This document shows positions 16,974-25,382 of a stretch of 64,000 nucleotides of DNA, in pieces (the stretch's first letter is position 1; each line of letters opens with the position of its first letter). The stretch spans positions 26,359 to 90,358 of the forward strand of contig CAYUWG010000007.1 in NCBI GenBank assembly GCA_964448285.1, read 5' to 3'. The notes below the pieces were generated by a model that was given only the letters and a program-made list of their open reading frames with translations, made no database searches and was not told where the DNA came from. The translations under genes and the position numbers were made by a program. This stretch comes from CAYUWG01 sp964448285 (GTDB lineage Bacteria; Bacteroidota; Ignavibacteria; SZUA-365).

Positions 16974-17718
16974 GTCATTCGAACATCTCTTCTCGCGCCA
17001 ATCGAAGCTGTATGCGGAGTATCGCCCCTCGTACCCTGACGCCCTGTTTGCATGGCTCGCTAACGAAGCGCCTTCGACAGCTCTTGCATGGGACTGCGCG
17101 CCAGGCACGGGACAGGCGGCGCTCGGATTGGCGGCACACTTCTCCCAAGTGGTTGCGTCGGATGCGAGTGAAAACCAGATCGCTCATGCGCCTCAGCACG
17201 AACGGATCGAGTATCGCGTGATGAATGCCGAGAAAATCGCGCTCGCGGACAATTCCGTCGATGTCATCACGGTCGCTCAAGCGCTGCATTGGTTCGAACT
17301 CGACAGTTTTTATCGCGAAGTCCGGCGAGTGCTCAAGCCGGGCGGTCTCATTGCCGCGTGGTGTTACCATCTCAACCGGATCGATCCCTCGATTGATGTG
17401 ATTCTCCAGCGGTACTATTTCGAAATCGTCTATCCGTATTGGGACCCGCGCGCACTCCATATCCCGGCGCATTACGCGACGCTGGATTTCCCTTTCGATG
17501 AAATCGAAGCGCCCGCCTTTTATTCCGAGACGCAATGGACGATGGAATCCGCGCTCGGGTATTTGGCGAGTTGGTCTGCGACGCTGAAGTACCGGGACGT
17601 TGAGCATAAGAACCCGCTCGATCTCATCCGCGAAGACTTGCGCGCAGCATGGGGAGAACCGGCGCAAGTGCGGGAAACACTCTGGCCGCTCTATCTGCGC
17701 GTGGGGAAAGTGCCGTAA
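16972..17718 (+). CDS. Class I SAM-dependent methyltransferase
   Basis: 248 residues. Methyltransf_11-like fold: motif I ALAWDCAPGTGQAALGLA (about 37-54) in place of the usual DxGxGxG, the acidic VVASDASENQI, the motif NAEKIALADNSVDVITVAQALHWF, and RRVLKPGGLIAAWCY. The wording resembles the Tmt1/UbiE-like group that methylates small molecules such as trans-aconitate, but the substrate cannot be assigned. Its TAA stop overlaps the ATG of the YbaK-type gene (TAATG), so the two are translationally coupled. The ATG shares its CATG palindrome with the start of the degraded TrmH gene on the other strand. Confidence 0.88.
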   Translation: MSFEHLFSRQSKLYAEYRPSYPDALFAWLANEAPSTALAWDCAPGTGQAALGLAAHFSQVVASDASENQIAHAPQHERIEYRVMNAEKIALADNSVDVITVAQALHWFELDSFYREVRRVLKPGGLIAAWCYHLNRIDPSIDVILQRYYFEIVYPYWDPRALHIPAHYATLDFPFDEIEAPAFYSETQWTMESALGYLASWSATLKYRDVEHKNPLDLIREDLRAAWGEPAQVRETLWPLYLRVGKVP

Positions 17719-18185
17719 TGTCCAAAACGAATGCGGTACGTTTGCTCGAAGCGTCCAACGTTGAACACGAGACGATCGAGTACGAAACAGCGGACGAGGC
17801 CATCGACGCCGTTTCGGTAGCGGATGCAATCGGCGTGGAGCGTGATCGCGTGTTCAAGACACTCGTCGCGCGTGGGGACAAGACGGGAGTGGTTGTCTTC
17901 GTCCTACCCGGCCCGTCGGAATTGAATCTGAAAAAAGCGGCACCGGCAAGCGGTAACAAGAAACTTGAACTGGTAAGCGTGAAAGAGCTTTTGCCTTTGA
18001 CCGGTTACATCCGCGGCGGTTGTTCACCCATCGGCATGAAGAAGCGCTACCCGACGTTCATCGATGAGACGGCGCAGTTGTTCGATACGATCTTCGTCAG
18101 TGCAGGCGTGCGCGGTATGCAGATTCGTCTTGCCCCCGATGCATTACTTCATGAGATAGAGGCAGTGTACGCGGACGTGATTTAA
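17718..18185 (+). CDS. ybaK: Cys-tRNA(Pro)/Cys-tRNA(Cys) deacylase, YbaK family
   Basis: 155 residues from the ATG at 17718, which overlaps the upstream stop codon; an in-frame extension exists upstream but lies inside the methyltransferase. Family motifs are VERDRVFKTLVARGD, the catalytic-site lysine in FKTLV, LNLKKAAPASGNKKLEL, GYIRGGCSPIGMKK and FVSAGVRGMQIRLAP. YbaK removes cysteine misloaded on tRNA-Pro in the cytoplasm. The length is normal for the family. Confidence 0.93.
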   Translation: MSKTNAVRLLEASNVEHETIEYETADEAIDAVSVADAIGVERDRVFKTLVARGDKTGVVVFVLPGPSELNLKKAAPASGNKKLELVSVKELLPLTGYIRGGCSPIGMKKRYPTFIDETAQLFDTIFVSAGVRGMQIRLAPDALLHEIEAVYADVI

Positions 18186-18384
18186 CCTCAGTCGGGGATT
18201 GCAGGGACTTACTTCTGGTACCGAAACAGCGGTCGGCTAAAAGACGCATCGTTCACAGCGATCTATCGAAACGTTTCTTCGCAAGTGTTCCCGCGACGAT
18301 AAACATGGCTGCGTCTATGCATTCGCGTCGAGGTTTCCTATTTTCCTGCGCAATGAAAGTAACGGAAACCATCTCCGGTCTGCG

Positions 18385-18681
18385 ATGAAGCATTATCTCC
18401 TGTTCTACGATGTCGTCGATGACTTTGAACATCACCGACTTCCGTTTCGGCAAGACCATCTCTCACACGCGCAAGCCGCTGTGGAACGCGGTGAACTGCT
18501 CCTCGGCGGTGCGCTGACCGACCCGGTCGATGGCGCTGTGCTGTTGTTTCGTGCTGCAACGCCGGACATTGTCGAGAACTTTGCCCGCAGCGATCCCTAT
18601 GTCCGAAACCGGCTTGTCACTCGCTGGTCCGTTCGTAAGTGGACAACGGTCGTCGGGAATGATGCAGCAGAGAAACCGTGA
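18385..18681 (+). CDS. YciI-family protein
   Basis: 98 residues with the ferredoxin-like YciI fold: KHYLLFYDVVDDFEHHRLPF, the His-containing helix DHLSHAQAAVERGELLLGGAL, then DGAVLLFRAATPDIVENFARSDPYV. The Asp/His pair conserved in YciI proteins is present. The biochemical role of YciI proteins is poorly known. The gene stands alone between the YbaK gene (200 bp upstream) and the glycosidase gene. Confidence 0.85.
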   Translation: MKHYLLFYDVVDDFEHHRLPFRQDHLSHAQAAVERGELLLGGALTDPVDGAVLLFRAATPDIVENFARSDPYVRNRLVTRWSVRKWTTVVGNDAAEKP

Positions 18682-18797
18682 TTGGCGCAAGGTCGCTACC
18701 AGTGTGAAAGCAGTGAAGTCAGTGATGATCGAACCCGACAGGCTATACGCCCACTTTTTTCGTAACTCTTCCCCTCCGTCGGATTGTCATTAAAGAG

Positions 18798-21700
18798 ATG
18801 AATGTTCTCAAACCAAGGCTTGCCATGAACTACACGCTCTTCCTTCTCCTCCTTTTCTCTTCCCTCACCTTCGCACAAAATCAAAAACGCTTCTGGATGT
18901 CACCCGCTTCGGTTCGAGCGGACTTCTGGACGATGTTCGAACCGAACACGAGTTGGGATACGCTGCGTTCGCGCATCGACGTGTTCAGCATTCACGTGAA
19001 CGCATTCGGTGTTCGGGACACGGCGAAGATGTGGGGTGCAGCGACGATGCTGCGTAACGCCGGAGTGAAGGTCAATATTGAGGCGGGAGGATTGCGGCCT
19101 TTCTCGGGATGTGATTCGCTTGCCGGTGAGCGGCACGCACAGCTCGAGCTTTCGCAGATGCAGCGCTGGCTTCAGCGTGGGGGAGAGATCCACTTCGTCA
19201 CGATGGATTCGCCGATCAACACGATGATCCTGAACGGTGATCCGAGCGGCACGTGCAACTGGACGGTGCAGCGCGCTGCGAACGAGATGGTCGATTACAT
19301 GAAAGCCGTTCGCGCGCAAATCCCGGGCGTGGTCTTCGCGCTCGTCGAGCCGGTGCCGTGGTATTCCGTCGGTTCGTTTCCACCGCATCCCGGCAACAAC
19401 TATGGCGATCTGCTCAAAACACTCGACACGGTTCTTACCGTCATCGCGCAACGCGGAGAGACGCTGGGGATTTTCCATTCCGACTCGCCGTATGAGTACG
19501 GTCAGAATAGCTTCACGAAGGGCTGGAAGAAGATCAAAGCCGTTGAAGACTGGCTGCACGCGCGGGGTATCCGGCACGGGCGAATTCACAATTCACAGGA
19601 AGGCGGTTTCACGAGTGACTCGCTGTTCTTCGAACGCACGCTGGATTCACGGCGGCAGTACAAAGCCGTCGGCGGCGATGAAGATGAGATCGAAGTATGG
19701 TGCTGGTACGCGCATCCCGCAGCCAACTGGCCTGAGACTCAGCCGTTTACTTTTGCCTACACGTGTAAGAAGTTTTTCGAGCAGGCATCCCAGTCGAAAG
19801 TATTCGCAACGCTGGAACCTCCGGATGGGAAAGTCTATCATGGAATTCAAACCGTGTTCGGCGGGCACGCCAGCTACATCGCAACGCTCGACTCCACGAC
19901 GCAGCCGGCCGTGCGCGGCATCTTCATGGACGTGCCCGGCTCGCGCCCGCCACAGACAAACTTCAACGGTTTGCGCAGCTTCCTCAATGACGCGAAGAAG
20001 ATTGGCTATATCCCGGAGGTGAGCTTGTTTCTCGTTACGAGCCAGGCAAGTCCGACGGGCGCCACCGACAGCGTCATCGCATTGACCACACAGCACGACG
20101 AGTTTCTCGACAGCATCGTCACGATCATGAAGACTTTCGGCGGCAAGCTTTTCCTTCGCATCGGCGGGGAGTTCAACGGCTGGTGGAACGGCGGCGGCTA
20201 TCATCCTTACCTCTATCCGAAAGCTTTTCAGAAGATCGTCGATCTGTGTGCCGCGAAGGATTTTCGGGATTCGGTGGCGACGGTGTGGTGCTACTATCCC
20301 GCCGCAGCGAACGATTTCGATTCTCTCGACGCGAAGGGCTATCGCTGGTATCCGGGAGACGGCTACGTGGATTGGTTCGGACTGGATTTGTTCGATGCGG
20401 AAGACTTCGACCCAGCGCTTCCGGATTACAACCGTGGCATCATCACGCGGAAGGGAAAGTCGGAGCGCTTTCTTTCCATGGCGCGCTCGAAAGGCAAACC
20501 GGTTTTTCTCAATGAGACATCTGCCAAGGGCGTCACGATCACATCCGACCCGCAGGATGGCGTCAATGACTGGAACGCATGGTTCGCGAAGTTCTGGCAG
20601 TTCATAGACAATCACCAGGAAGTGAAAGGCTTCAATTACATCAACCAGCACTGGGACGTGACCGGCTTCCCCGGCTGGGGGGATGCGCGTATCGAGAACA
20701 ACGCCTATGTCACCGCGCAATATCAGGCTGAGATGCGGAAGCCGAAGTACATCCATCTCCCGACAGGGACTGCACCTACGGTCAATCTTCCTCAACAGGT
20801 GATCCTCATCGCTCCAGCGAACAACACGATGACCATGGATTCTTCCGTGAATCTGGTCTGGAATCGGTCGGCTCCGAACGTCGATCTCTATCGCATTCAC
20901 GTTACGACGGATGCATCGTTCAACACCCTCGTGATGAATGACTCGACCGTGACGGACACGACGCGGACATTCGGCGGTATGACAATCGGGAGCGTGTATC
21001 ACTGGCGCGTGCAGGCGCATAATGCTGATGGTTGGGGTGCGTTCAGTCCGACGTGGACATTCGAGCGCACGTTGGATACGATCCCGCGCGTCCCTCCCGG
21101 CATGGTTGTACTCATTTCACCGCGTGATAGCTCTGAAGTAATCGGATCAGATGTAACGCTCGTCTGGCACAGACAGCAGCCGGTCGTAACGCGGTATCAT
21201 GTCCAGGTCGCACGGGATGCGCGTTTCGTCAACCTCGTGCTGGATGACGTGAGCGTGCGGGATACGATCCGAGCGTTCTCCGGACTGACTCAGGGAAGCA
21301 CATACTTCTGGCGGGTGCGTGCGCAGAACGTCATTGGCTATGGACCATACAGCGACGTCTGGACTTTTACCCGCAAGGACACGACGACGTTCAATCCGAA
21401 GGCGAACGTCATCATCGATCCGCAGATCGTGCATCAGACGATTGAAGGGTGGGGAGCTTCGTCGAACTTCTTTGAGGAACCGGTTGCAAGGCTTCCCGAG
21501 CGAACTCGAAATGAAATCTTCGACCTCGTGTTCGAAGACCTCGGCGCGAACATCCTCTGCATTCGCCTCTACTCGGATTTTCAGACCAGCAAGAACGGTC
21601 CGTACAACTGGGACGTGATGGCTTCGCAACGGCTCATCGTCAACGAAGCTCTGCGCCGAGGCAACATCGATTTCATCTGGCTGAAAATTTCCTCGCCACC

Positions 21701-22973
21701 CGGATGGATGAAGACGAACAACAGCGCAGCCAACGGCGGCAGCGTCAAACCGGAGCACTACCAGGACTATGCGGATTTCCTATCGCATTACATCCGCAAG
21801 ATGAAGGAAGACTACGGCATCACGATCGGTGCGGTCAGCATCTTCAACGAACCGGGCTTCGTCGCGACATACGAGAGCACTTCGACGACGCCTGAGCAAT
21901 ATCGCGACATACTGAAGGTCGTCGGTGCAACGTTCGAACGTGACGGTATCGGACACGTCTGGCTCATCGGACCGGAGACGGGAAACATCGGCCAGAACCA
22001 GAGCTACTTCAACACGATCCTCTCTGACCCGGAAGCAGCTTCACGCATCCAGCGCCTGACGACGCATCAATACGGCGACCAGCTTCTTCTCTACGGAACG
22101 GGTCCCGGTGACGCGTGGCCGTGGATCAGCGAGACGGGATTCCGCAACGGCAAGCGCGTATGGGAAACAGAGATGTATGTCGGCGGGCCGAACATGGCGA
22201 CCAACGACATCGACGAAGGATTGCGTCTCGCACTGCTGATGTGGAATGCCGTGACCAACGGACAGGTGACCGCGTGGCATTACTGGCAGTACATCTTCCC
22301 CGATGAATCGAGCGACAACAAGTCGCAGGGATTGATCCCGTTCTTTCGGGAGAGTTATTCGGTCTATCCACGCTATCACGTGTTCAAGCATTGGTCGAAG
22401 AACATCAAGCGCGGAGCGGTTCGCGTCTATGCGGCGAACGACAACAAAGACCTGCACGTCGCAGCATTCACACAGCAGAAGAATGCCGTGATCGTCGCAT
22501 TCAACCGGACGGGAAATGATATCGAAGCGACGTTCACATCACCTCTCTTCACCGACAGCGTCGAACACATCCGCACCTCGGCAACGGAGAGTTATGCACA
22601 ACAGCCGCAGTTACAACCGCAAAGCCAGAGCATCACGTTGCCGATCAGGAGTAAATCAATCAGCACATTGATCATCCCTCAAGGCACATCAGGTGTGGAT
22701 GAAATCCCCGCGCCCGGCTCCATCGCCATCCATGCCTACCCGCATCCGGTCGAAACACAATCCCTGCTTTCCTTCCGCTTTCCCGAAGCGGGTAATGCAG
22801 TCATCACGTTACACGACGTGCTCGGAAGACAGGTAAGATTGCTCTTCGATGGAAGGACGATCCGGACGCTCGATTTATCTCTCGACGCAATAACCCTTTC
22901 ACCGGGATTGTACCAGGTGCGGGTTGTGATGAAAGGGACAGTGGCGATGAGGTTGGTGGTGGTGAGTAAGTGA
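18798..22973 (+). CDS. Secreted GH26-like + 2x Fn3 + GH30 double glycoside hydrolase with T9SS tail
   Basis: 1391 residues. The ATG at 18798 gives a signal peptide with a basic n-region (MNVLKPRLAMNY, then LLLLFSSLTFA); the ATG at 18825 would lack positive charge. Residues about 330-640 are GH26-like: RIGGEFNGWW (candidate acid/base Glu458) and PVFLNETSAKG (candidate nucleophile Glu573). Residues 1-330 may be a further barrel or degenerate domain. Two fibronectin-III-like domains fill about 665-865 (VNLVWNRSAPNVDLYRIHV, HWRVQAHNADGWG). Residues about 880-1300 are GH30: QTIEGWGASSNFF, IFNEPGF (Glu1018), WETEMY (Glu1125), plus a beta-sandwich. The tail at 1310-1391 (ITLHDVLGRQVRLLF) is a T9SS sorting domain. 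Likely attacks mannan- or glucan/xylan-type polysaccharides outside the cell; the exact substrate is unknown. Confidence 0.88.
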   Translation: MNVLKPRLAMNYTLFLLLLFSSLTFAQNQKRFWMSPASVRADFWTMFEPNTSWDTLRSRIDVFSIHVNAFGVRDTAKMWGAATMLRNAGVKVNIEAGGLRPFSGCDSLAGERHAQLELSQMQRWLQRGGEIHFVTMDSPINTMILNGDPSGTCNWTVQRAANEMVDYMKAVRAQIPGVVFALVEPVPWYSVGSFPPHPGNNYGDLLKTLDTVLTVIAQRGETLGIFHSDSPYEYGQNSFTKGWKKIKAVEDWLHARGIRHGRIHNSQEGGFTSDSLFFERTLDSRRQYKAVGGDEDEIEVWCWYAHPAANWPETQPFTFAYTCKKFFEQASQSKVFATLEPPDGKVYHGIQTVFGGHASYIATLDSTTQPAVRGIFMDVPGSRPPQTNFNGLRSFLNDAKKIGYIPEVSLFLVTSQASPTGATDSVIALTTQHDEFLDSIVTIMKTFGGKLFLRIGGEFNGWWNGGGYHPYLYPKAFQKIVDLCAAKDFRDSVATVWCYYPAAANDFDSLDAKGYRWYPGDGYVDWFGLDLFDAEDFDPALPDYNRGIITRKGKSERFLSMARSKGKPVFLNETSAKGVTITSDPQDGVNDWNAWFAKFWQFIDNHQEVKGFNYINQHWDVTGFPGWGDARIENNAYVTAQYQAEMRKPKYIHLPTGTAPTVNLPQQVILIAPANNTMTMDSSVNLVWNRSAPNVDLYRIHVTTDASFNTLVMNDSTVTDTTRTFGGMTIGSVYHWRVQAHNADGWGAFSPTWTFERTLDTIPRVPPGMVVLISPRDSSEVIGSDVTLVWHRQQPVVTRYHVQVARDARFVNLVLDDVSVRDTIRAFSGLTQGSTYFWRVRAQNVIGYGPYSDVWTFTRKDTTTFNPKANVIIDPQIVHQTIEGWGASSNFFEEPVARLPERTRNEIFDLVFEDLGANILCIRLYSDFQTSKNGPYNWDVMASQRLIVNEALRRGNIDFIWLKISSPPGWMKTNNSAANGGSVKPEHYQDYADFLSHYIRKMKEDYGITIGAVSIFNEPGFVATYESTSTTPEQYRDILKVVGATFERDGIGHVWLIGPETGNIGQNQSYFNTILSDPEAASRIQRLTTHQYGDQLLLYGTGPGDAWPWISETGFRNGKRVWETEMYVGGPNMATNDIDEGLRLALLMWNAVTNGQVTAWHYWQYIFPDESSDNKSQGLIPFFRESYSVYPRYHVFKHWSKNIKRGAVRVYAANDNKDLHVAAFTQQKNAVIVAFNRTGNDIEATFTSPLFTDSVEHIRTSATESYAQQPQLQPQSQSITLPIRSKSISTLIIPQGTSGVDEIPAPGSIAIHAYPHPVETQSLLSFRFPEAGNAVITLHDVLGRQVRLLFDGRTIRTLDLSLDAITLSPGLYQVRVVMKGTVAMRLVVVSK

Positions 22974-23034
22974 TTCAGGATTTCTTATGCGCAGCTCTAC
23001 TGAGGCAATCCTCCAGAGTGCATTTCACTTACAT

Positions 23035-24540
23035 TCATCCTTTCGATTCCAAACGTTGCTTCGCTTTCGACGTGAGAACATATCCGCCTGTTTTCGGTGC
23101 ACCTTCGAAGTTGAGGATGCTGAGTTTCCGCAAAGTGCCGAGATAGCGCTCAATGGTTGCGGGGCTCTTCTTGATCCTTTTTGCGAGGTCATTCGCACGT
23201 ATTCCTTCCTTCTCCATGATAACAAGAACTACTTCGACAAGGCGTGATTTTACTCCCTCATTTACTCCCTCATTTACTCCCTCATTTACTCCCTCATTTA
23301 TCAGGGCATGAATGCGCTCTTTTACAGTGCCACCTGCGAGAACAGACTTTGTATGTTTGGCAACGAGTGCCTTATTCAGAGGGATGATAGTCTTGAACGA
23401 GCTGCCTTCACGGAATTCGGGTTTTTTCCCTTTTGCGTACTGCTCGGAGTACTTATGAACATTCAAAACGCCTGAGCCCAATTCATCGACGCGACCCAGT
23501 TGAATGAAGAACTTTGAGATCAATGGATTCTTGGGAAATGGCGCAAAGCTCCCTAGCAGTATTGGCCCTTCTCCGTGCGGGTTGTTGGCATTCTCCAGTT
23601 CAACGCGGTCGGGATGAATGACGAGTGTTGCTGGTTGGGCGTTTGTGTATTCACGGTGGATGATGATGTTCGCCACAACTTCACGGAAGATGATCGTGCG
23701 GAGGCTTTTGCGCTGATCGCCTTCGAGAAAAAATTTATCCGGCAAATGCTTCGCGACGAACGCCATCAATTGGTCGTACGCATCGATGAGATTCGTCCGG
23801 ATATATTCTCTGTCATCGTAACGATCGGTGTTCGATATCCGAACTAGCGCGTCCGTTTTGTAATGCGGGAGTAGCTGTTGAATTACGTCGTCCTTCCCGA
23901 GCAAAAGCCCCGCTGCGAGGGAGTAGCCTTCCTGACCTGACTGAAAATCCCTTCTCCACAGGCCAGCAATCTCCAACATCTCACGGTCGTTCAGAGGCAG
24001 CCAGGGATGTTGCGGATTCGTTCCACGGATCAGACCGCGAATCTTTTGAAAGAGGTCTGGATTGAAATCAGAAAAGGAGAGTGCCGGATAAATGATGCTC
24101 TCCGTGTAATGTGTCCTTTTGCGGTTGTAAAGTTCTGCAATCTGCCCAGCGTGTCGTACCGCGAAATCACCATCGTTGCTTCGGTCATACATGACACCGT
24201 TGGTTTTATGCACCTGTGAGCTGGCGGGAACCTGGATATGCACGATGGTTTCGCCCTTCAACTGATGGCTGACGGGAAAGAGAATGAACGGCGGGTCGAT
24301 TTTCTGCGGATTGTTTGAGAGGTTGATCAGGTTGCTGGTGATGGTATCGAGTCGCGCTGGATCGATGCCCACGATTCTTCCATCATCATCAGCGCCGAGG
24401 ATGATATCGCCGCCATCGCGGTTAAGCATGGCACAGATCGTTTCAAACAGATTTCCCGGAAGATCCATTTTCGATTCCTTGAACTCGAGCCGAATACCTT
24501 CTCTCTCTTTCAGCAAGCGTTTGACACGTTCGATGCTCAT
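23035..24540 (-). CDS. AlbA_2 (Schlafen-type) ATP-binding transcriptional regulator/helicase-related protein
   Basis: 501 residues from the ATG at 24540; a TTG lies two codons earlier. The N-terminal AlbA_2 domain is marked by EGIRLEFKES and NRDGGDIILGADDDGRIVGI. The middle region has the GHKL-like ATP-binding motif RTIIFREVVANIIIHREY and GRVDELGSGVLNVHKYS, typical of COG2865 'RecG-related' regulators. The C-terminus is a winged helix (IRANDLAKRIKKSPATIERYLGTLRKL). A tetrad of NEGV repeats joins the two halves. The gene sits 44 bp downstream of a restriction-modification pair on the same strand; COG2865 genes frequently accompany defence loci, so a regulatory or defence role is inferred. Confidence 0.85.
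   Translation of the reverse strand: MSIERVKRLLKEREGIRLEFKESKMDLPGNLFETICAMLNRDGGDIILGADDDGRIVGIDPARLDTITSNLINLSNNPQKIDPPFILFPVSHQLKGETIVHIQVPASSQVHKTNGVMYDRSNDGDFAVRHAGQIAELYNRKRTHYTESIIYPALSFSDFNPDLFQKIRGLIRGTNPQHPWLPLNDREMLEIAGLWRRDFQSGQEGYSLAAGLLLGKDDVIQQLLPHYKTDALVRISNTDRYDDREYIRTNLIDAYDQLMAFVAKHLPDKFFLEGDQRKSLRTIIFREVVANIIIHREYTNAQPATLVIHPDRVELENANNPHGEGPILLGSFAPFPKNPLISKFFIQLGRVDELGSGVLNVHKYSEQYAKGKKPEFREGSSFKTIIPLNKALVAKHTKSVLAGGTVKERIHALINEGVNEGVNEGVNEGVKSRLVEVVLVIMEKEGIRANDLAKRIKKSPATIERYLGTLRKLSILNFEGAPKTGGYVLTSKAKQRLESKG
23251..23298 (-). repeat. Four perfect 12-bp tandem repeats coding NEGV
   Basis: TACTCCCTCATT occurs four times without a mismatch, giving four Asn-Glu-Gly-Val units in the hinge of the AlbA_2 protein. 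The unit is a multiple of three, so slippage would change linker length without a frameshift. Confidence 0.95.
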
Positions 24541-24584
24541 CGTCAATCAATTGTATAGAGTTCTTCTTGGATGGAAAAGGTCTC

Positions 24585-25382
24585 TCAACCAGCAAGTCTT
24601 TGCGAGTAGCTCTTCAACTCGTCATCAGTGATATCATCCGATGGAACGAGCCGGTAATGTCTTTCGGAAACGATCACGATGCCTTTCTTTGAGTTTTCAA
24701 ATTCGAAGAGTGCAATGAGGTCGTCTGCCAAAAATTGTGCGCCTATTGGTTTGCAAATGAGCATGGGGAACTTCTTCGCACAGACGGCTACATCTTGTTC
24801 TATCTGAACAATCCCGAGTTTATCTCTCGAGCCTTTCGCCTGCACAGGAAGGATGTAGTGTGCGCCACGCTTATCGATGCCGATGTAGAGCTCATCCGTT
24901 TCGACTTGCCCGATTCCTCCAATCTGAGTTCGAAGATGGTTTTGCAACGAGTAACATGTAAGGCCGGTGAAAATATCTATCAGTCGGTTGTACCGGATTT
25001 TCGCGAGCACTGCCTGTTCATCCGACAGTGCGTACGACTCAATCACGCCAGGGGTTGAATCCGGTATTTTCGTTTCAGCAAGTTTACTTGACGGTTCAAT
25101 CGACGATTGGACAACAGCTACAAACTTGTATCTGGCCGTACCATCAGGACGGATAATCCACTGTTTCCCTTTCGGTGCCTTTGCAGCGATAGACTCAGGC
25201 AAAGAAGTCCTATACCGATACGAGTAAACGAGGTCGCCAATGTTTTTCGGAATGGAAATCTCAAGTTCCTGCGCACTTTTAATGATATCATCTCGTGTGA
25301 AGCGGACAGTCGTGCTGCCAGCTTTATAGGACTTGAAAAAGATCAGTTCGATGATTTGGCTATAGCGATTCTTCTTACTCAT
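24585..25382 (-). CDS. Putative type II restriction endonuclease (PD-(D/E)XK-like)
   Basis: 265 residues, starting at the ATG (25382) that overlaps the methyltransferase TGA as ATGA. The candidate nuclease core is VETDELYIGIDKRGAHYILP followed by VQAKG, an E/D...QxK arrangement as in some PD-(D/E)XK enzymes. The N-terminal half (FTRDDIIKSAQELEIS) may be a DNA-recognition helix-turn-helix. No closer family was recognised. Coupling to a DNA methyltransferase is the main support for the restriction role; recognition site unknown. Confidence 0.7.
   Translation of the reverse strand: MSKKNRYSQIIELIFFKSYKAGSTTVRFTRDDIIKSAQELEISIPKNIGDLVYSYRYRTSLPESIAAKAPKGKQWIIRPDGTARYKFVAVVQSSIEPSSKLAETKIPDSTPGVIESYALSDEQAVLAKIRYNRLIDIFTGLTCYSLQNHLRTQIGGIGQVETDELYIGIDKRGAHYILPVQAKGSRDKLGIVQIEQDVAVCAKKFPMLICKPIGAQFLADDLIALFEFENSKKGIVIVSERHYRLVPSDDITDDELKSYSQRLAG

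Noticed and set aside
19647..21020. 457-codon minus-strand frame inside the double glycosidase
   Set aside because: Antisense to a gene with conserved catalytic motifs; no domain or start signal.
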